Source of the DNA: Glaciecola sp. UBA983
GTDB taxonomy: Bacteria > Pseudomonadota > Gammaproteobacteria > Enterobacterales > Alteromonadaceae
Direction: 5' to 3'
Assembly: GCA_002292215.1 (NCBI GenBank)
Contig: DBBN01000078.1
Location: forward strand, 1 to 64,000
DNA length: 64,000 nucleotides
Translations under genes and position numbers: made by a program
Notes under the pieces: generated by a model
What the model saw: only the letters and a program-made list of their open reading frames with translations
Databases searched by the model: none
What the model was told of the DNA's origin: nothing
Shown: positions 17,445-26,203 of the stretch, piece by piece
How the letters are laid out: every line of letters begins with the position of its first letter
Position numbering within the stretch: position 1 is the stretch's first letter

Positions 17445-19106
17445 TTAATCCGGTATCAGATTATGCACTATCTCAGATAAATTACATGGTGAAAAGGGAT
17501 CATTTGGCTGGCTATACGATACTGTAGAAACAGCCATCATCCCTAATAAAATATCGAATACATTATCATGGCTCAAATACGTGTCTTTAACTGCAGCAAT
17601 ACAATCTAATGCCAAGTCCGTATTCTCTTCGCCGGCCCACAATAACATCGGTATGTGAGTTTGTGATTCTGGAGCAAAGCTATAAGGTAAACCATGTAAA
17701 TAAATGCCATTTTCCCCTAATGATTCACCATGATCGGATACATAAATTAAAGAAGTATTAACTTCTGTGTCAATAGCAGCACGTTTTAACGAGGTAATGA
17801 TTTTTTCAAGCACATAATCGGTATAAGCAATCGTATTATCATAAGTATTCATTAACGCTTCATCTGTACAATTTTGAATATCACTACGGGGACAATCAGG
17901 TGTAAAGGTCCGTTGTGATTGCGGATATCGCTTATAATATGTAGGTCCATGAGAGCCAATCATATGTAATACAATCAGGGTATTTTCATGTGTCAATGTC
18001 GATAGTTTAGCGTTAAGTGGCTCCAGTAAAACCTCATCAAAACAAAACTCTCCATCGCACAATGGATGGCTTTCTTGAGGGATGATCTGTATTGAAGGCA
18101 CGCGTTTGCATACCCCTTTGCAGCTTCCATTGTTATTACTTATCCATAGTACATCGGCACCTGCAGCAGCAATAATATCCACCACATTTTGTTGCGCATT
18201 GGCTTGGCGATTATCATACTCAGTGTGGTTTAATCGAGAAAACATACAGGGCACTGATACGGCAGTAGCTGTTCCACACGAGTGCATATTTGAAAATGAA
18301 ATTAATTTTTCATGCGCGGTATATTGATTGGTATTGTGACTATATCCATTGTAAGAAAAATTTTGTGCTCTAGCGGTTTCACCTAATACCATCACGGTAA
18401 CGTGTTTTTTTGAATCAGTTCGATGGATTGTAGGGGCTGCATCAAGCTGGGTAAACACTAATGGTGGATACAAATAATGATGTTTAATATATTTAACTGC
18501 ACCATCGATCATTTTGTACGGAGTGATATAGCCAATCAATGGCTTGTTATTCCGTCCCACCGCTGCATAATCTGAATAAAACACACTTGCTATCAGAGCA
18601 ATGACTAAGATACTAGACAAGACTAATTTACAGCGACTCGCTAGTTCTGACAAAGCCGGTTTATAGTCGATGCTAACCAATCCGATAACGACCGCAGGCA
18701 GCACCCCGAAAACCAGAACAAAAACTGCAGCATGGGCATTTACATATGAGAGAGCTTCGGCTGTATCGCTTTCAAAGGCATTTTGGACCATGCCATAATC
18801 AAACACGATTCCATAAGATAACGTGGCATAAAATAGTGCTGCAGATACGATCACAGTAGCAATTAATATAGGCTTGGTGAGGCCTTTCCATGCAAATAGA
18901 CAATGCATAATGACACTAACCATAAATAAAAATAATGGTAACGACAGTAAAAAAAACGGGTTGTATTGTGCTAACCCGACAATGGCTTGGGTCGCTTTTT
19001 GTAAAAAAGGAAAGTTCAATATTAGCGTAATGTAAGCACACGTGAGCATAACCAACTGGTTCGCAGAGAGGTGGGTATTACGTAACTTGTTTATTATTTT
19101 TTTCAA
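17445..19106 (-). CDS. eptA: Lipid A phosphoethanolamine transferase (EptA family)
   Basis: A 553-residue inner-membrane enzyme that moves phosphoethanolamine from phosphatidylethanolamine to lipid A, lowering affinity for cationic peptides. Five N-terminal membrane segments (~1-190) precede a periplasmic alkaline-phosphatase-like domain. The nucleophile is T244 in LGETARAQN; zinc-site motifs include SDHGESLGENG and the late HIPML. Several cysteine pairs (CGTATAVSVPC, CKGVC, CDGEFC) fit the disulfides of EptA/MCR proteins. It begins with TTG at 19106 preceded by CAGG; the first ATG would delete the first 19 residues. A PmrA-like box lies 71 bp upstream. Confidence 0.88.
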   Translation of the reverse strand: MKKIINKLRNTHLSANQLVMLTCAYITLILNFPFLQKATQAIVGLAQYNPFFLLSLPLFLFMVSVIMHCLFAWKGLTKPILIATVIVSAALFYATLSYGIVFDYGMVQNAFESDTAEALSYVNAHAAVFVLVFGVLPAVVIGLVSIDYKPALSELASRCKLVLSSILVIALIASVFYSDYAAVGRNNKPLIGYITPYKMIDGAVKYIKHHYLYPPLVFTQLDAAPTIHRTDSKKHVTVMVLGETARAQNFSYNGYSHNTNQYTAHEKLISFSNMHSCGTATAVSVPCMFSRLNHTEYDNRQANAQQNVVDIIAAAGADVLWISNNNGSCKGVCKRVPSIQIIPQESHPLCDGEFCFDEVLLEPLNAKLSTLTHENTLIVLHMIGSHGPTYYKRYPQSQRTFTPDCPRSDIQNCTDEALMNTYDNTIAYTDYVLEKIITSLKRAAIDTEVNTSLIYVSDHGESLGENGIYLHGLPYSFAPESQTHIPMLLWAGEENTDLALDCIAAVKDTYLSHDNVFDILLGMMAVSTVSYSQPNDPFSPCNLSEIVHNLIPD

Positions 19107-19160
19107 TGAGAAAAACCTGACAACGAGGTGACTAGCACACTCTGGTTAATGTACCGGGTG

Positions 19161-19193
19161 ATAATAAATGATTAACCTTAAAATAAACTTAAG
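19161..19193 (-). promoter_or_regulatory. PmrA/BasR-like box and promoter of eptA
   Basis: On the eptA strand the bases 19193-19177 read CTTAAG, five bases, TTTAAG. This fits the PmrA recognition pattern YTTAAK-N5-YTTAAK in both half-sites. Ten bases further toward the gene is TATTAT (19166-19161), a good -10 element, so the box overlaps the -35 position, as expected for an activator site. No pmrAB genes are in the window, so the regulator is inferred. Confidence 0.5.
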
Positions 19194-19307
19194 GACAACG
19201 TAAACATGTCACACACTCGATGCCAGTTATGATGTATGCTCTGAAATAGAATCAGATGGTGGTTAGAACTAATTAATTGCCACTACACAAGAAGCACTCA
19301 AATATTT

Positions 19308-19790
19308 ATGATAAACAAAGCTAACTTAATTACCCCAAATGGATATAGGCTCCTTCAAGAGGAAGAAGATTATCTATGGCGTATAGAACGCCCTGAAATC
19401 ACCCAAAAAGTTACATGGGCAGCTGGTTTAGGTGATAGGTCTGATAACGCGGACTACCAGATGAACAAAAGTAGGCTGAGACGAATTCATAGCCGAGTTC
19501 GATTTATCAGAAAAAGATTAGAATCCGTTAAGGTAATATCTCCTTCGAAAGAACAGATTGGTAAAGTATTCTTTGGCGCTTGGGTGACGCTAGAAGAGGA
19601 ATCCGGGGTGTTAAGCAAGGTCCAGATTGTCGGTTCGGATGAAATTTACAAACACGCTGCACCCTGTTCTATTGATTCGCCACTAGCAAGAGCAATGTTA
19701 GGTAAAGTAGTGGATGATGAAGTGCTAGTTAATACCCCATCGGGTACTAAGTACTATTATTTAACTGAAATAGAATATGATTTTGATTAA
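19308..19790 (+). CDS. greB: Transcription elongation factor GreB
   Basis: A 160-residue Gre factor that restarts backtracked RNA polymerase by stimulating transcript cleavage. The N-terminal coiled coil carries the conserved acidic tip region GDRSDNADYQMNKSRLR, and the C-terminal FKBP-like domain includes GKVFFGAWVTLEEE and SIDSPLARAMLGK. The basic coiled-coil face and VTWAAGLGDRS fit GreB rather than GreA. The gene is divergent from eptA. In E. coli, greB is directly followed by yhgF/tex; here a toxin-antitoxin pair and a transporter lie between them. Confidence 0.93.
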   Translation: MINKANLITPNGYRLLQEEEDYLWRIERPEITQKVTWAAGLGDRSDNADYQMNKSRLRRIHSRVRFIRKRLESVKVISPSKEQIGKVFFGAWVTLEEESGVLSKVQIVGSDEIYKHAAPCSIDSPLARAMLGKVVDDEVLVNTPSGTKYYYLTEIEYDFD

Positions 19791-19810
19791 TTTTTCAGAA
19801 AGCAGAACCG

Positions 19811-19844
19811 TGTTAGTTGCCTTGGATTAATTGCAGTGCTAACA
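19811..19844 (+). repeat. Inverted repeat upstream of the toxin-antitoxin pair
   Basis: TGTTAG (19811-19816) and CTAACA (19839-19844) form a 6-bp inverted repeat in the 89-bp gap between greB and the antitoxin. A further GCTAA copy follows at about 19856. Such repeats are typical operators for autoregulating RelB-type antitoxins, but this is inferred from position only. It does not satisfy the attC core-site pattern. Confidence 0.3.
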
Positions 19845-19879
19845 TTTGTGAGTACAGCGCTAATTTAAGGTAACTTATT

Positions 19880-20164
19880 ATGGACACTCGCATTCAATTT
19901 AGAATTGATGAAGAAACGAAACGTTTGGCGCAACAAATGGCCGAAAGCCAAGGCCGCACTCTTAGCGACGCATGCCGAGAACTTGCAGAAGGGTTAGCAG
20001 AACAACAGAGAAAAACTATAAACCATGATGCATGGTTATCGGGACAGATAAATGCAGCATTTGACAAGTTAGATAACGGAAAAGCTAATTTTATAGTACA
20101 TGATGAAGCAAAAACATTAATGGAAGCAAGAAAACAAAAAATCCGTAATAGAAAGAAATCATGA
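19880..20164 (+). CDS. Type II antitoxin, RelB/DinJ family
   Basis: A 94-residue protein with an N-terminal ribbon-helix-helix: beta-strand TRIQFRIDEETKRLAQQMAE followed by GRTLSDACRELAEGLAEQ, as in RelB/DinJ antitoxins. The C-terminal half is charged and probably disordered until it binds the toxin. TAAGGT precedes the ATG. Its stop overlaps the toxin start (ATGA), the usual coupling in these modules. Predicted to neutralise the toxin and repress the operon. It lies between greB and tex, which are normally adjacent, so it is probably acquired. Confidence 0.85.
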   Translation: MDTRIQFRIDEETKRLAQQMAESQGRTLSDACRELAEGLAEQQRKTINHDAWLSGQINAAFDKLDNGKANFIVHDEAKTLMEARKQKIRNRKKS

Positions 20165-20439
20165 TCTTTTGGGAAGAAGAATCACTAAATGATCGTGAAA
20201 AAATATTTGAATTTCTTTTTGATTTTAATCCAAGTGCGGCAGAAAAAACTGATCAAACTATTGAAGCTAAAATTGAAATCTTACTAGAACACCCACTAAT
20301 TGGTGTTAAAAGAGACCTTTGTCGTGGAAGAGTGTTAATCATTCCAGAAATATCAATGGTTTTTTCTTATTGGATCGAGGGTGATACGATTAGAATAATG
20401 CGAGTTTTACACCAAAAGCAGAATTTCCCACCAGAATAA
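20161..20439 (+). CDS. Type II toxin, RelE/ParE superfamily
   Basis: A 92-residue protein with the RelE/ParE fold pattern: N-terminal helices (NDREKIFEFLFDFNPSAAEK), then HPLIGVKRDLCRGRVLIIPE and a final strand IRIMRVLHQKQNF with the Arg and His near the C-terminus found in many family members. RelE members cut mRNA in the ribosome whereas ParE members poison gyrase; I cannot decide which from sequence alone. It is directly coupled to the antitoxin. Confidence 0.85.
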   Translation: MIFWEEESLNDREKIFEFLFDFNPSAAEKTDQTIEAKIEILLEHPLIGVKRDLCRGRVLIIPEISMVFSYWIEGDTIRIMRVLHQKQNFPPE

Positions 20440-20487
20440 AGGCAACTGACGCCTTATTATGCAGACCGCATTGTAAACACAACATAC

Positions 20488-20521
20488 AAAAATCAGCAGC
20501 TTGAGAAAAGCGGAGCTGCTT
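20488..20521 (-). terminator. Intrinsic terminator of the sugar porter gene
   Basis: Reading on the minus strand, AGCAGCT (20520-20514) and AGCTGCT (20501-20495) form a 7-bp stem with a 12-nt loop, followed by GATTTTTG. It lies about 26 bases past the stop of the sugar porter gene and fits an intrinsic terminator. Confidence 0.6.
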
Positions 20522-20546
20522 AAATCGCGTATTTAGTTTGGCATAG

Positions 20547-21956
20547 TTACCCTTGCATATCTTCCAATGCTCTTCCTTTAGTTTCTTGCACATACCTAAT
20601 TACGAAGAAGATTGAAATAAACGCGCAAACGGTATAGAAACCATAAGCACCTGCTAAACCTATACCCGCAAGCATCAGTGGGAACAACATAATAATCGCG
20701 AAGTTAGCTCCCCATTGTGCAAGGCCCGCAACGGCTAAGCCTGAACCACGAATCTGGTTCGGGAACATTTCGCCCAACATTACCCACATTACAGGGCCCC
20801 AAGAAAGGTTAAAGAAAAAGACATAAGCATTTGCAGCAATTAGCGCTAAAGTACCAAGTTCGCCCATTACCAATTTGTTCGCCGCGGTGTCAAACTCAGA
20901 GTTCATGAAAGCAAAAACCATTAAGCCCAGTGTCATAGCCATACCCAAAGAACCAATAGTCAGTAAAGGCTTGCGGCCCAAGTTGTCGATAACTCTGATC
21001 GTAATAAGACAGGCAGCAATACTAACGCCGGCGCTGATAATGTTAATTAGCAGCGCGTCGGACTCGGAAAAGCCAACCGCTTGCCAAAGTACAGCCCCAT
21101 AATAGAACACCACATTAATACCAACCAATTGCTGAAAAACGGCCAAGCCAACGCCTACCCAAACAATAGGCCTTACCCGACCTTTGCTTTTATCAATTAA
21201 GTCACTTATGCTGGGTTTCTTGTGTTGGGTTTCAATTGAATCTTGTATTTCTGTCAGTAAATCCTCAGCGGCCGATGTGCCATACAGCTCAGATAGCACA
21301 ACTTTCGCTTTTTCAGTTTGCTGATTCATGACAAGGTATCTTGGACTTTCAGGAATCAGAAAGAGCACTAAAAAGAAAAAAACAGCAGGAATTAGTTCAA
21401 TCCAAAACATCCAGCGCCATGCTTCAAACCCCATCCATAAAATATCAGTTGATAAGCCAGCATATTTTGCCAAGGCATAGTTACTAACGAATGCACTAAA
21501 GAGTCCGAAAATAATGGCTATTTGTTGAATAGAGGTTAGTCGACCGCGAATTCGAGCAGGCGCAATTTCACTGATATAAGCCGGCGCCATGACCGATGCA
21601 GCACCAACTGCTAAGCCACCAAGAATACGATAGATTACGAATTCAAGCGAGCTCGCTGCCACACCCGAGCCCCAGGCACTAACAATAAATAGGATAGAGG
21701 CGACAATAAGCAAGGTTTTACGGCCCAGTTTATCGGCTAAAACACCGGCAAAAAGCGCACCTACAGCGCAGCCTATTAGCATACTCGCGATATTAAAACC
21801 GCCGGCTAAGTCGCTGGTATTGAATGCCGCAGCCAAACCGTCGTAAGTGCCATTAATTACACCACTGTCGAACCCAAATAGAAAACCACCAATAGTCGCG
21901 GCACAGCTGACTAAAATGATATACAGCATGTTTTCGTTTTGATGCTTAATGCTCAT
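20547..21956 (-). CDS. Sugar porter family MFS transporter (sugar:H+ symporter)
   Basis: A 469-residue, 12-helix transporter of the sugar porter family (XylE/GalP/GLUT type). Signatures: GFLFGFDSGVINGT in helix 1, DKLGRKTLL after helix 2, PESPRYLV after helix 6, QQLVGINVVFYYG in helix 7, NLGRKPLL and a final PxxTKG-like VQETKGRALEDM. The QQLxGIN motif is the sugar-binding helix. Sugar specificity cannot be read from the sequence. No sugar kinase, isomerase or regulator is adjacent, so it is an orphan. It lies on the opposite strand between greB and tex, likely in inserted DNA. Confidence 0.9.
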   Translation of the reverse strand: MSIKHQNENMLYIILVSCAATIGGFLFGFDSGVINGTYDGLAAAFNTSDLAGGFNIASMLIGCAVGALFAGVLADKLGRKTLLIVASILFIVSAWGSGVAASSLEFVIYRILGGLAVGAASVMAPAYISEIAPARIRGRLTSIQQIAIIFGLFSAFVSNYALAKYAGLSTDILWMGFEAWRWMFWIELIPAVFFFLVLFLIPESPRYLVMNQQTEKAKVVLSELYGTSAAEDLLTEIQDSIETQHKKPSISDLIDKSKGRVRPIVWVGVGLAVFQQLVGINVVFYYGAVLWQAVGFSESDALLINIISAGVSIAACLITIRVIDNLGRKPLLTIGSLGMAMTLGLMVFAFMNSEFDTAANKLVMGELGTLALIAANAYVFFFNLSWGPVMWVMLGEMFPNQIRGSGLAVAGLAQWGANFAIIMLFPLMLAGIGLAGAYGFYTVCAFISIFFVIRYVQETKGRALEDMQG

Positions 21957-22133
21957 TTGCTTCCCTTTATGATAGACAACTGAGTATAAGACGAATTAAC
22001 GCTATGCACTAGTCTTTGTTACAGCTATATGTGAGGGTGGTTTCGCGTTTAATGTGGTTAATGATATTGAGTATGGCACTCCCAAGGCCCCTAGCGTATA
22101 ATTAGCACTTTCTAATCAAAACAATTTTCCCTC

Positions 22134-24503
22134 ATGATTATACGTACGTTAGCTAACGAATTAGCTGTCAAAGAATCGCAAGTCCAAGCCGCTGTTACAT
22201 TGTTAGATGAAGGCGCAACCGTCCCATTCATTGCCCGATATCGTAAAGAGGTGACCAACGGCTTAGATGACACTCAGTTACGTAATCTAGAAAGCCGTCT
22301 TGGTTATTTACGTGAATTGCATGATCGTAAAGCGGTTATCCTCAAGTCGATCAATGACCAGGGCAAGTTAACCGATGCCTTAAGTAATGCGATTAATACT
22401 GCTGAAAGTAAGACATTACTAGAAGATTTATATTTACCTTACAAACCGCGTCGTCGCACTAAAGGTCAGATTGCTATCGAAGGCGGATTAGCGCCGCTAG
22501 CACAAGCCTTATATCAAGATCCAACATTAGATCCCCAAGCTACAGCAACCCAATATATTAATATTGATGCGGGTTTTAACGATGAAAAAGCAGTCCTAGA
22601 AGGGGCGAAATTCATCCTGATGGAACAGTTTGCTGAAGATGCGCAATTACTCCAAAAAGTCCGTCAACAAATGACCCAGTATGGTTATTTAGTCAGCCAA
22701 TTAAACAAAGGTAAAGAGCGTGAGGCAAGTAAATTTGCGGATTATTTTACGCATCAAGAAAAATTCAAAAACGTCCCTTCTCACCGTGCATTAGCGATGT
22801 TTCGTGGGCGTAACGAAGGCTTTTTGGCGCTGAACATCACGTTAGATCCTCAAGCAGAAAACCCGAAAACTCAGCGCAGTGAATGCGAGGACATTATTGC
22901 GCGACACGTCAATATTCGTGATCTCGGACGTGCCGCTGATGAATGGCTGCAAACAGTCGTCACTTGGACATGGAAAGTCAAAGTGCTGCCTCATATGGAA
23001 ACTGAACTGTTTAATGCGTTACGTGAAAAAGCAGAAGCCGAAGCGATTAATGTGTTTGCCAAAAACTTACAAGATTTACTAATGGCGGCTCCTGCTGGTG
23101 CCAAAGTCACTATGGGTCTAGATCCAGGTATTCGTACTGGGGTTAAAATAGCCATTGTTGATGCCACCGGCAAGGTATTACATACCGGGACTATTTTCCC
23201 ACATCCTCCGCAAAACGCATGGGATAAATCATTACGTACTTTAATGACAATCTGCAAACAATTTAAAGTCAATTTAATCAGTATTGGCAATGGTACAGGT
23301 TCGCGTGAAACCGATAAACTCGTTGCTGAAATGATGAAAGCCAACCCGGATTTAGGCGTGCAAAAAATCATTATTTCTGAAGCTGGTGCATCCGTATACT
23401 CAGCATCAGAACTAGCTTCACTAGAACTACCGGGTATGGATGTGTCCTTGCGAGGTGCAGTATCTATTGCTAGGCGCTTACAAGATCCCCTAGCCGAATT
23501 AGTGAAAATCGAACCCAAAGCTATCGGTGTTGGCCAATATCAACATGATGTCTCACAAAGCCAGTTAGGTCAGTCATTGACTCGTGTGATTGAAGATTGT
23601 GTAAATGCTGTTGGCGTGGATTTAAACACCGCCTCTCCTGCGTTATTAGCCAATGTATCAGGTTTAAATAAAACCCTCGCAAACAATATTGTCGCCCATC
23701 GTGACGAACATGGTGCGTTTGATTCGCGTAAAGGGTTGTTGAAGGTAACTCGTTTAGGACCAAAGGCCTATGAACAAGCGGCGGGTTTTTTACGCATTGT
23801 GGGTGGTAATAATCCGCTCGACGCATCTTCTGTTCACCCTGAGGCCTATCCGGTCGTTGACAAAATATTGCAACATACTCAGGTTGCGGTTAATGATCTA
23901 ATTGGGAATACGGAGTTACTTCGTCAGCTCGCTCCAAACGAGTTTATTGATGACAAGTTTGGTGAGCCAACTGTCAAAGATATTTTAAGTGAATTAGATA
24001 AACCCGGACGTGACCCCCGCCCAGAATTCAAAACCGCCACTTATAAAGAAGGCGTTGAAAGCATTAAAGATTTAGTGCCTGGAATGATTTTGGAAGGCGT
24101 CGTATCTAACGTTGCTAACTTTGGTGCGTTTGTTGATGTTGGCGTTCACCAAGACGGGCTCGTACATATCTCTGCAATGACTGATGGTTTTATCTCTGAT
24201 CCTCGAGATGTGGTCAAAACCGGTGATGTAGTCAAGGTGAAAGTGGTTGAAGTTGATGTTGAGCGTAAACGCATCGCATTTACCATGCGCATGGGTGATG
24301 ATGTTGCTGCCAAAGCAAAAGGTAAACCTGCCGTCAACCAAAACACAACAGGACGATCTGGCAAGCCGCCTACGGGTAAATCTGCGCCGCGTTCTGGTGC
24401 TGGCAAGCAAAACAATAACAACCTTGGAAAATCATCAGTAAAGCCAGCGAATGCAGGTATGGCAGATGCATTTGCTGCGGCGTTTGCAAAAACTAAAAAG
24501 TAA
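22134..24503 (+). CDS. tex: RNA-binding transcription accessory protein Tex
   Basis: A 789-residue homologue of Tex/YhgF, a multi-domain nucleic-acid binding protein linked to transcription and stress survival. Visible order: N-terminal helical domain ([16 protein letters not shown]), the YqgF-like RNase H fold ([17 protein letters not shown]), helix-hairpin-helix region ([18 protein letters not shown]), and a C-terminal S1 domain ([19 protein letters not shown]). The last ~70 residues after S1 are a Lys/Asn/Gly-rich, low-complexity tail. In E. coli it follows greB; here 2.3 kb separates them. Confidence 0.94.
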   Translation: MIIRTLANELAVKESQVQAAVTLLDEGATVPFIARYRKEVTNGLDDTQLRNLESRLGYLRELHDRKAVILKSINDQGKLTDALSNAINTAESKTLLEDLYLPYKPRRRTKGQIAIEGGLAPLAQALYQDPTLDPQATATQYINIDAGFNDEKAVLEGAKFILMEQFAEDAQLLQKVRQQMTQYGYLVSQLNKGKEREASKFADYFTHQEKFKNVPSHRALAMFRGRNEGFLALNITLDPQAENPKTQRSECEDIIARHVNIRDLGRAADEWLQTVVTWTWKVKVLPHMETELFNALREKAEAEAINVFAKNLQDLLMAAPAGAKVTMGLDPGIRTGVKIAIVDATGKVLHTGTIFPHPPQNAWDKSLRTLMTICKQFKVNLISIGNGTGSRETDKLVAEMMKANPDLGVQKIIISEAGASVYSASELASLELPGMDVSLRGAVSIARRLQDPLAELVKIEPKAIGVGQYQHDVSQSQLGQSLTRVIEDCVNAVGVDLNTASPALLANVSGLNKTLANNIVAHRDEHGAFDSRKGLLKVTRLGPKAYEQAAGFLRIVGGNNPLDASSVHPEAYPVVDKILQHTQVAVNDLIGNTELLRQLAPNEFIDDKFGEPTVKDILSELDKPGRDPRPEFKTATYKEGVESIKDLVPGMILEGVVSNVANFGAFVDVGVHQDGLVHISAMTDGFISDPRDVVKTGDVVKVKVVEVDVERKRIAFTMRMGDDVAAKAKGKPAVNQNTTGRSGKPPTGKSAPRSGAGKQNNNNLGKSSVKPANAGMADAFAAAFAKTKK

Positions 24504-24520
24504 TTTTTATTCTGCGCATT

Positions 24521-24550
24521 GAAGCGACGTGATCATACCCGCGTCACTTC
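24521..24550. terminator. Possible terminator between tex and bioH
   Basis: GAAGCGACG (24521-24529) pairs with CGTCACTTC (24542-24550) except for one C-A mismatch, around a 12-nt loop. It lies between convergent genes tex and bioH. No long T-tract follows on either strand, so this is a weak call based on position. Confidence 0.3.
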
Positions 24551-24562
24551 TACTCTGCATAC

Positions 24563-25396
24563 TTATGCGTCGACAAAACGCATAATAATATCGCAAAACT
24601 CCACTTTGTTAGAAATAAATGGGGCATGGGATACATGCTCCATTACCACACTGCGTGCATGCGGTTGTAATACCTGAATTGCAGCGACTGCACGTTGTGG
24701 CACTAACGAATCTAAACGGCCATATACGCGTAGCGTCGGCTGTTGAATCATTCCTATCTGTGCACGCAAATCCACTTGCTGCAATAATTTTAACCCCTGC
24801 AATAAACTCGCTTCACACGGGGCTGGATAAGCCTCAATCGCTTGTTTTAATGCCTGCATATCGTGCTTCGCTGATACCGAACCCATTGCTTGAATTGCCA
24901 AAAAACGTTGTACGGTTTTTTGATAATCCCGCGCTAATTGTGTTTCAAATTGCAGTAACACTTTAGGTGCTATACCCAACCAGTCAGATTCTTTGGCATT
25001 ATCCTCAGTATCCGCGACCGCCATAAAGTGCGGTGTGGATGCCACTGTGATCAACTTTAATACTTTTTGAGGATGACTCAGCGCCAATTGTTGCGCGAGC
25101 AAGCCACCTAAAGACCAACCTAAAATAATGGCATTATCGGGGATCACACTTGCAAGTTGTGCCACTGTTTCTTCTAGTTCAGCCAAAGGTATCGCTGCAT
25201 TGTATCCAAACCCGGGTAAATCAATTAATTGCACTCGCATAGTCTCAGCTAACAAGGGCGCAACTTGATCAAACACGCCACTATTTAACCCCCAACCATG
25301 TAATAAAACAATATGCGGTAGGTTATTTTCAACGTTCGCGGGTAACTCATCGGGTAAAACTGATCCAAGGATCCGGTGTTGTAAAATCGAGGTCAT
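24563..25396 (-). CDS. bioH: Pimeloyl-ACP methyl ester carboxylesterase BioH
   Basis: A 277-residue alpha/beta hydrolase that removes the methyl group from pimeloyl-ACP methyl ester in biotin synthesis. Catalytic triad candidates: S95 in GWSLGG, D229 in GRLDSLVP and H257 in HVSHAPF; the oxyanion region is HGWGLNSG. The bioH-comF pair, divergent, and nfuA nearby are conserved from E. coli to Shewanella. It is slightly longer at the N-terminus than the E. coli protein. No bio operon is in the window, as expected for bioH. Confidence 0.9.
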   Translation of the reverse strand: MTSILQHRILGSVLPDELPANVENNLPHIVLLHGWGLNSGVFDQVAPLLAETMRVQLIDLPGFGYNAAIPLAELEETVAQLASVIPDNAIILGWSLGGLLAQQLALSHPQKVLKLITVASTPHFMAVADTEDNAKESDWLGIAPKVLLQFETQLARDYQKTVQRFLAIQAMGSVSAKHDMQALKQAIEAYPAPCEASLLQGLKLLQQVDLRAQIGMIQQPTLRVYGRLDSLVPQRAVAAIQVLQPHARSVVMEHVSHAPFISNKVEFCDIIMRFVDA

Positions 25397-25474
25397 GATA
25401 TGGTCAATATTGGCTACGTGGGAGAGATTTTAATGGAACTACCAGTCTAAAGCAAAAACTATGAAAGGATCATT

Positions 25475-26203
25475 ATGAGACCGTCATCCCCATTAACCAC
25501 AGAGCTAAAAGCCATGTGGCATCAATGTGTGTTATGCCAAGAGCATACTATCCTTAACGTCTGTGAGTTATGTGAGTCTGATGCGGATTTTATACAACAT
25601 ACCCTATTACGACAAAACCTTTGTGCTGTTAATGATACCGTGACCGATGATTATCTTGAGCATGATGCAGTTCTAAATGCCAAATTTGATGAATTATGGA
25701 TCTTGGGGGTATATCACTATCCGTTGACGTATTTGATCCCTGCGCTTAAGTTTCATGGTCAACGCCACTTTGCCACCTTACTCGCACAGTGGTTTGTATT
25801 GTATCGGGTAAAATACATGACGGATTTACCGCAAGTCATTATCCCAGTGCCCTTGCATTGGCGACGCTTTTTACAGCGCGGGTATAATCAAGCAGAGCTG
25901 ATCGCACAAACCCTCAGTCAGCATCTACATATACCGATTGATAAAACAGACAGAGACGCCTTAGTAAAACGACGACGCTATACCAAACCACAAAGTGAGT
26001 TAAATCAAGAACAACGCCGTCAAAATATGCAACATGTTTTTAGTGTTAACCCACAAGCCATCGCGCAATATCAACATATCGTTATAGTCGATGATGTGAT
26101 GACTACGGGCGGGACGATTAATGATTTATGCAAAGCAATCTATCGCCATGCACCACACATCAAAATCAGTGTATGGTGCATAGGGTTAAGTACTATCGAA
26201 TAG
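25475..26203 (+). CDS. comF: ComF/GntX family phosphoribosyltransferase-like protein
   Basis: A 242-residue ComF-family protein. The N-terminus has a zinc-finger-like Cys set (CVLCQEHTILNVCELC), and the C-terminal half is a PRTase fold with the PRPP-binding motif VIVDDVMTTGGT at about residues 205-216. ComF proteins take part in DNA uptake in competent bacteria, and the E. coli homologue is GntX/YhgH. AAAGGA precedes the ATG. It is divergent from bioH and its last 11 bases overlap the convergent M14 peptidase gene. Confidence 0.87.
   Translation: MRPSSPLTTELKAMWHQCVLCQEHTILNVCELCESDADFIQHTLLRQNLCAVNDTVTDDYLEHDAVLNAKFDELWILGVYHYPLTYLIPALKFHGQRHFATLLAQWFVLYRVKYMTDLPQVIIPVPLHWRRFLQRGYNQAELIAQTLSQHLHIPIDKTDRDALVKRRRYTKPQSELNQEQRRQNMQHVFSVNPQAIAQYQHIVIVDDVMTTGGTINDLCKAIYRHAPHIKISVWCIGLSTIE

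Noticed and set aside
19811-19870. Possible integron attC site before the toxin-antitoxin pair
   Set aside because: The GTTAG/CTAAC arms resemble one, but they do not fit the GTTRRRY and RYYYAAC core sites, and no second copy follows the cassette.
22991-23826. Two long minus-strand open frames inside tex
   Set aside because: They lie wholly within the strongly supported Tex coding sequence, have low-complexity Ser/Pro/His-rich products and no ribosome binding site.
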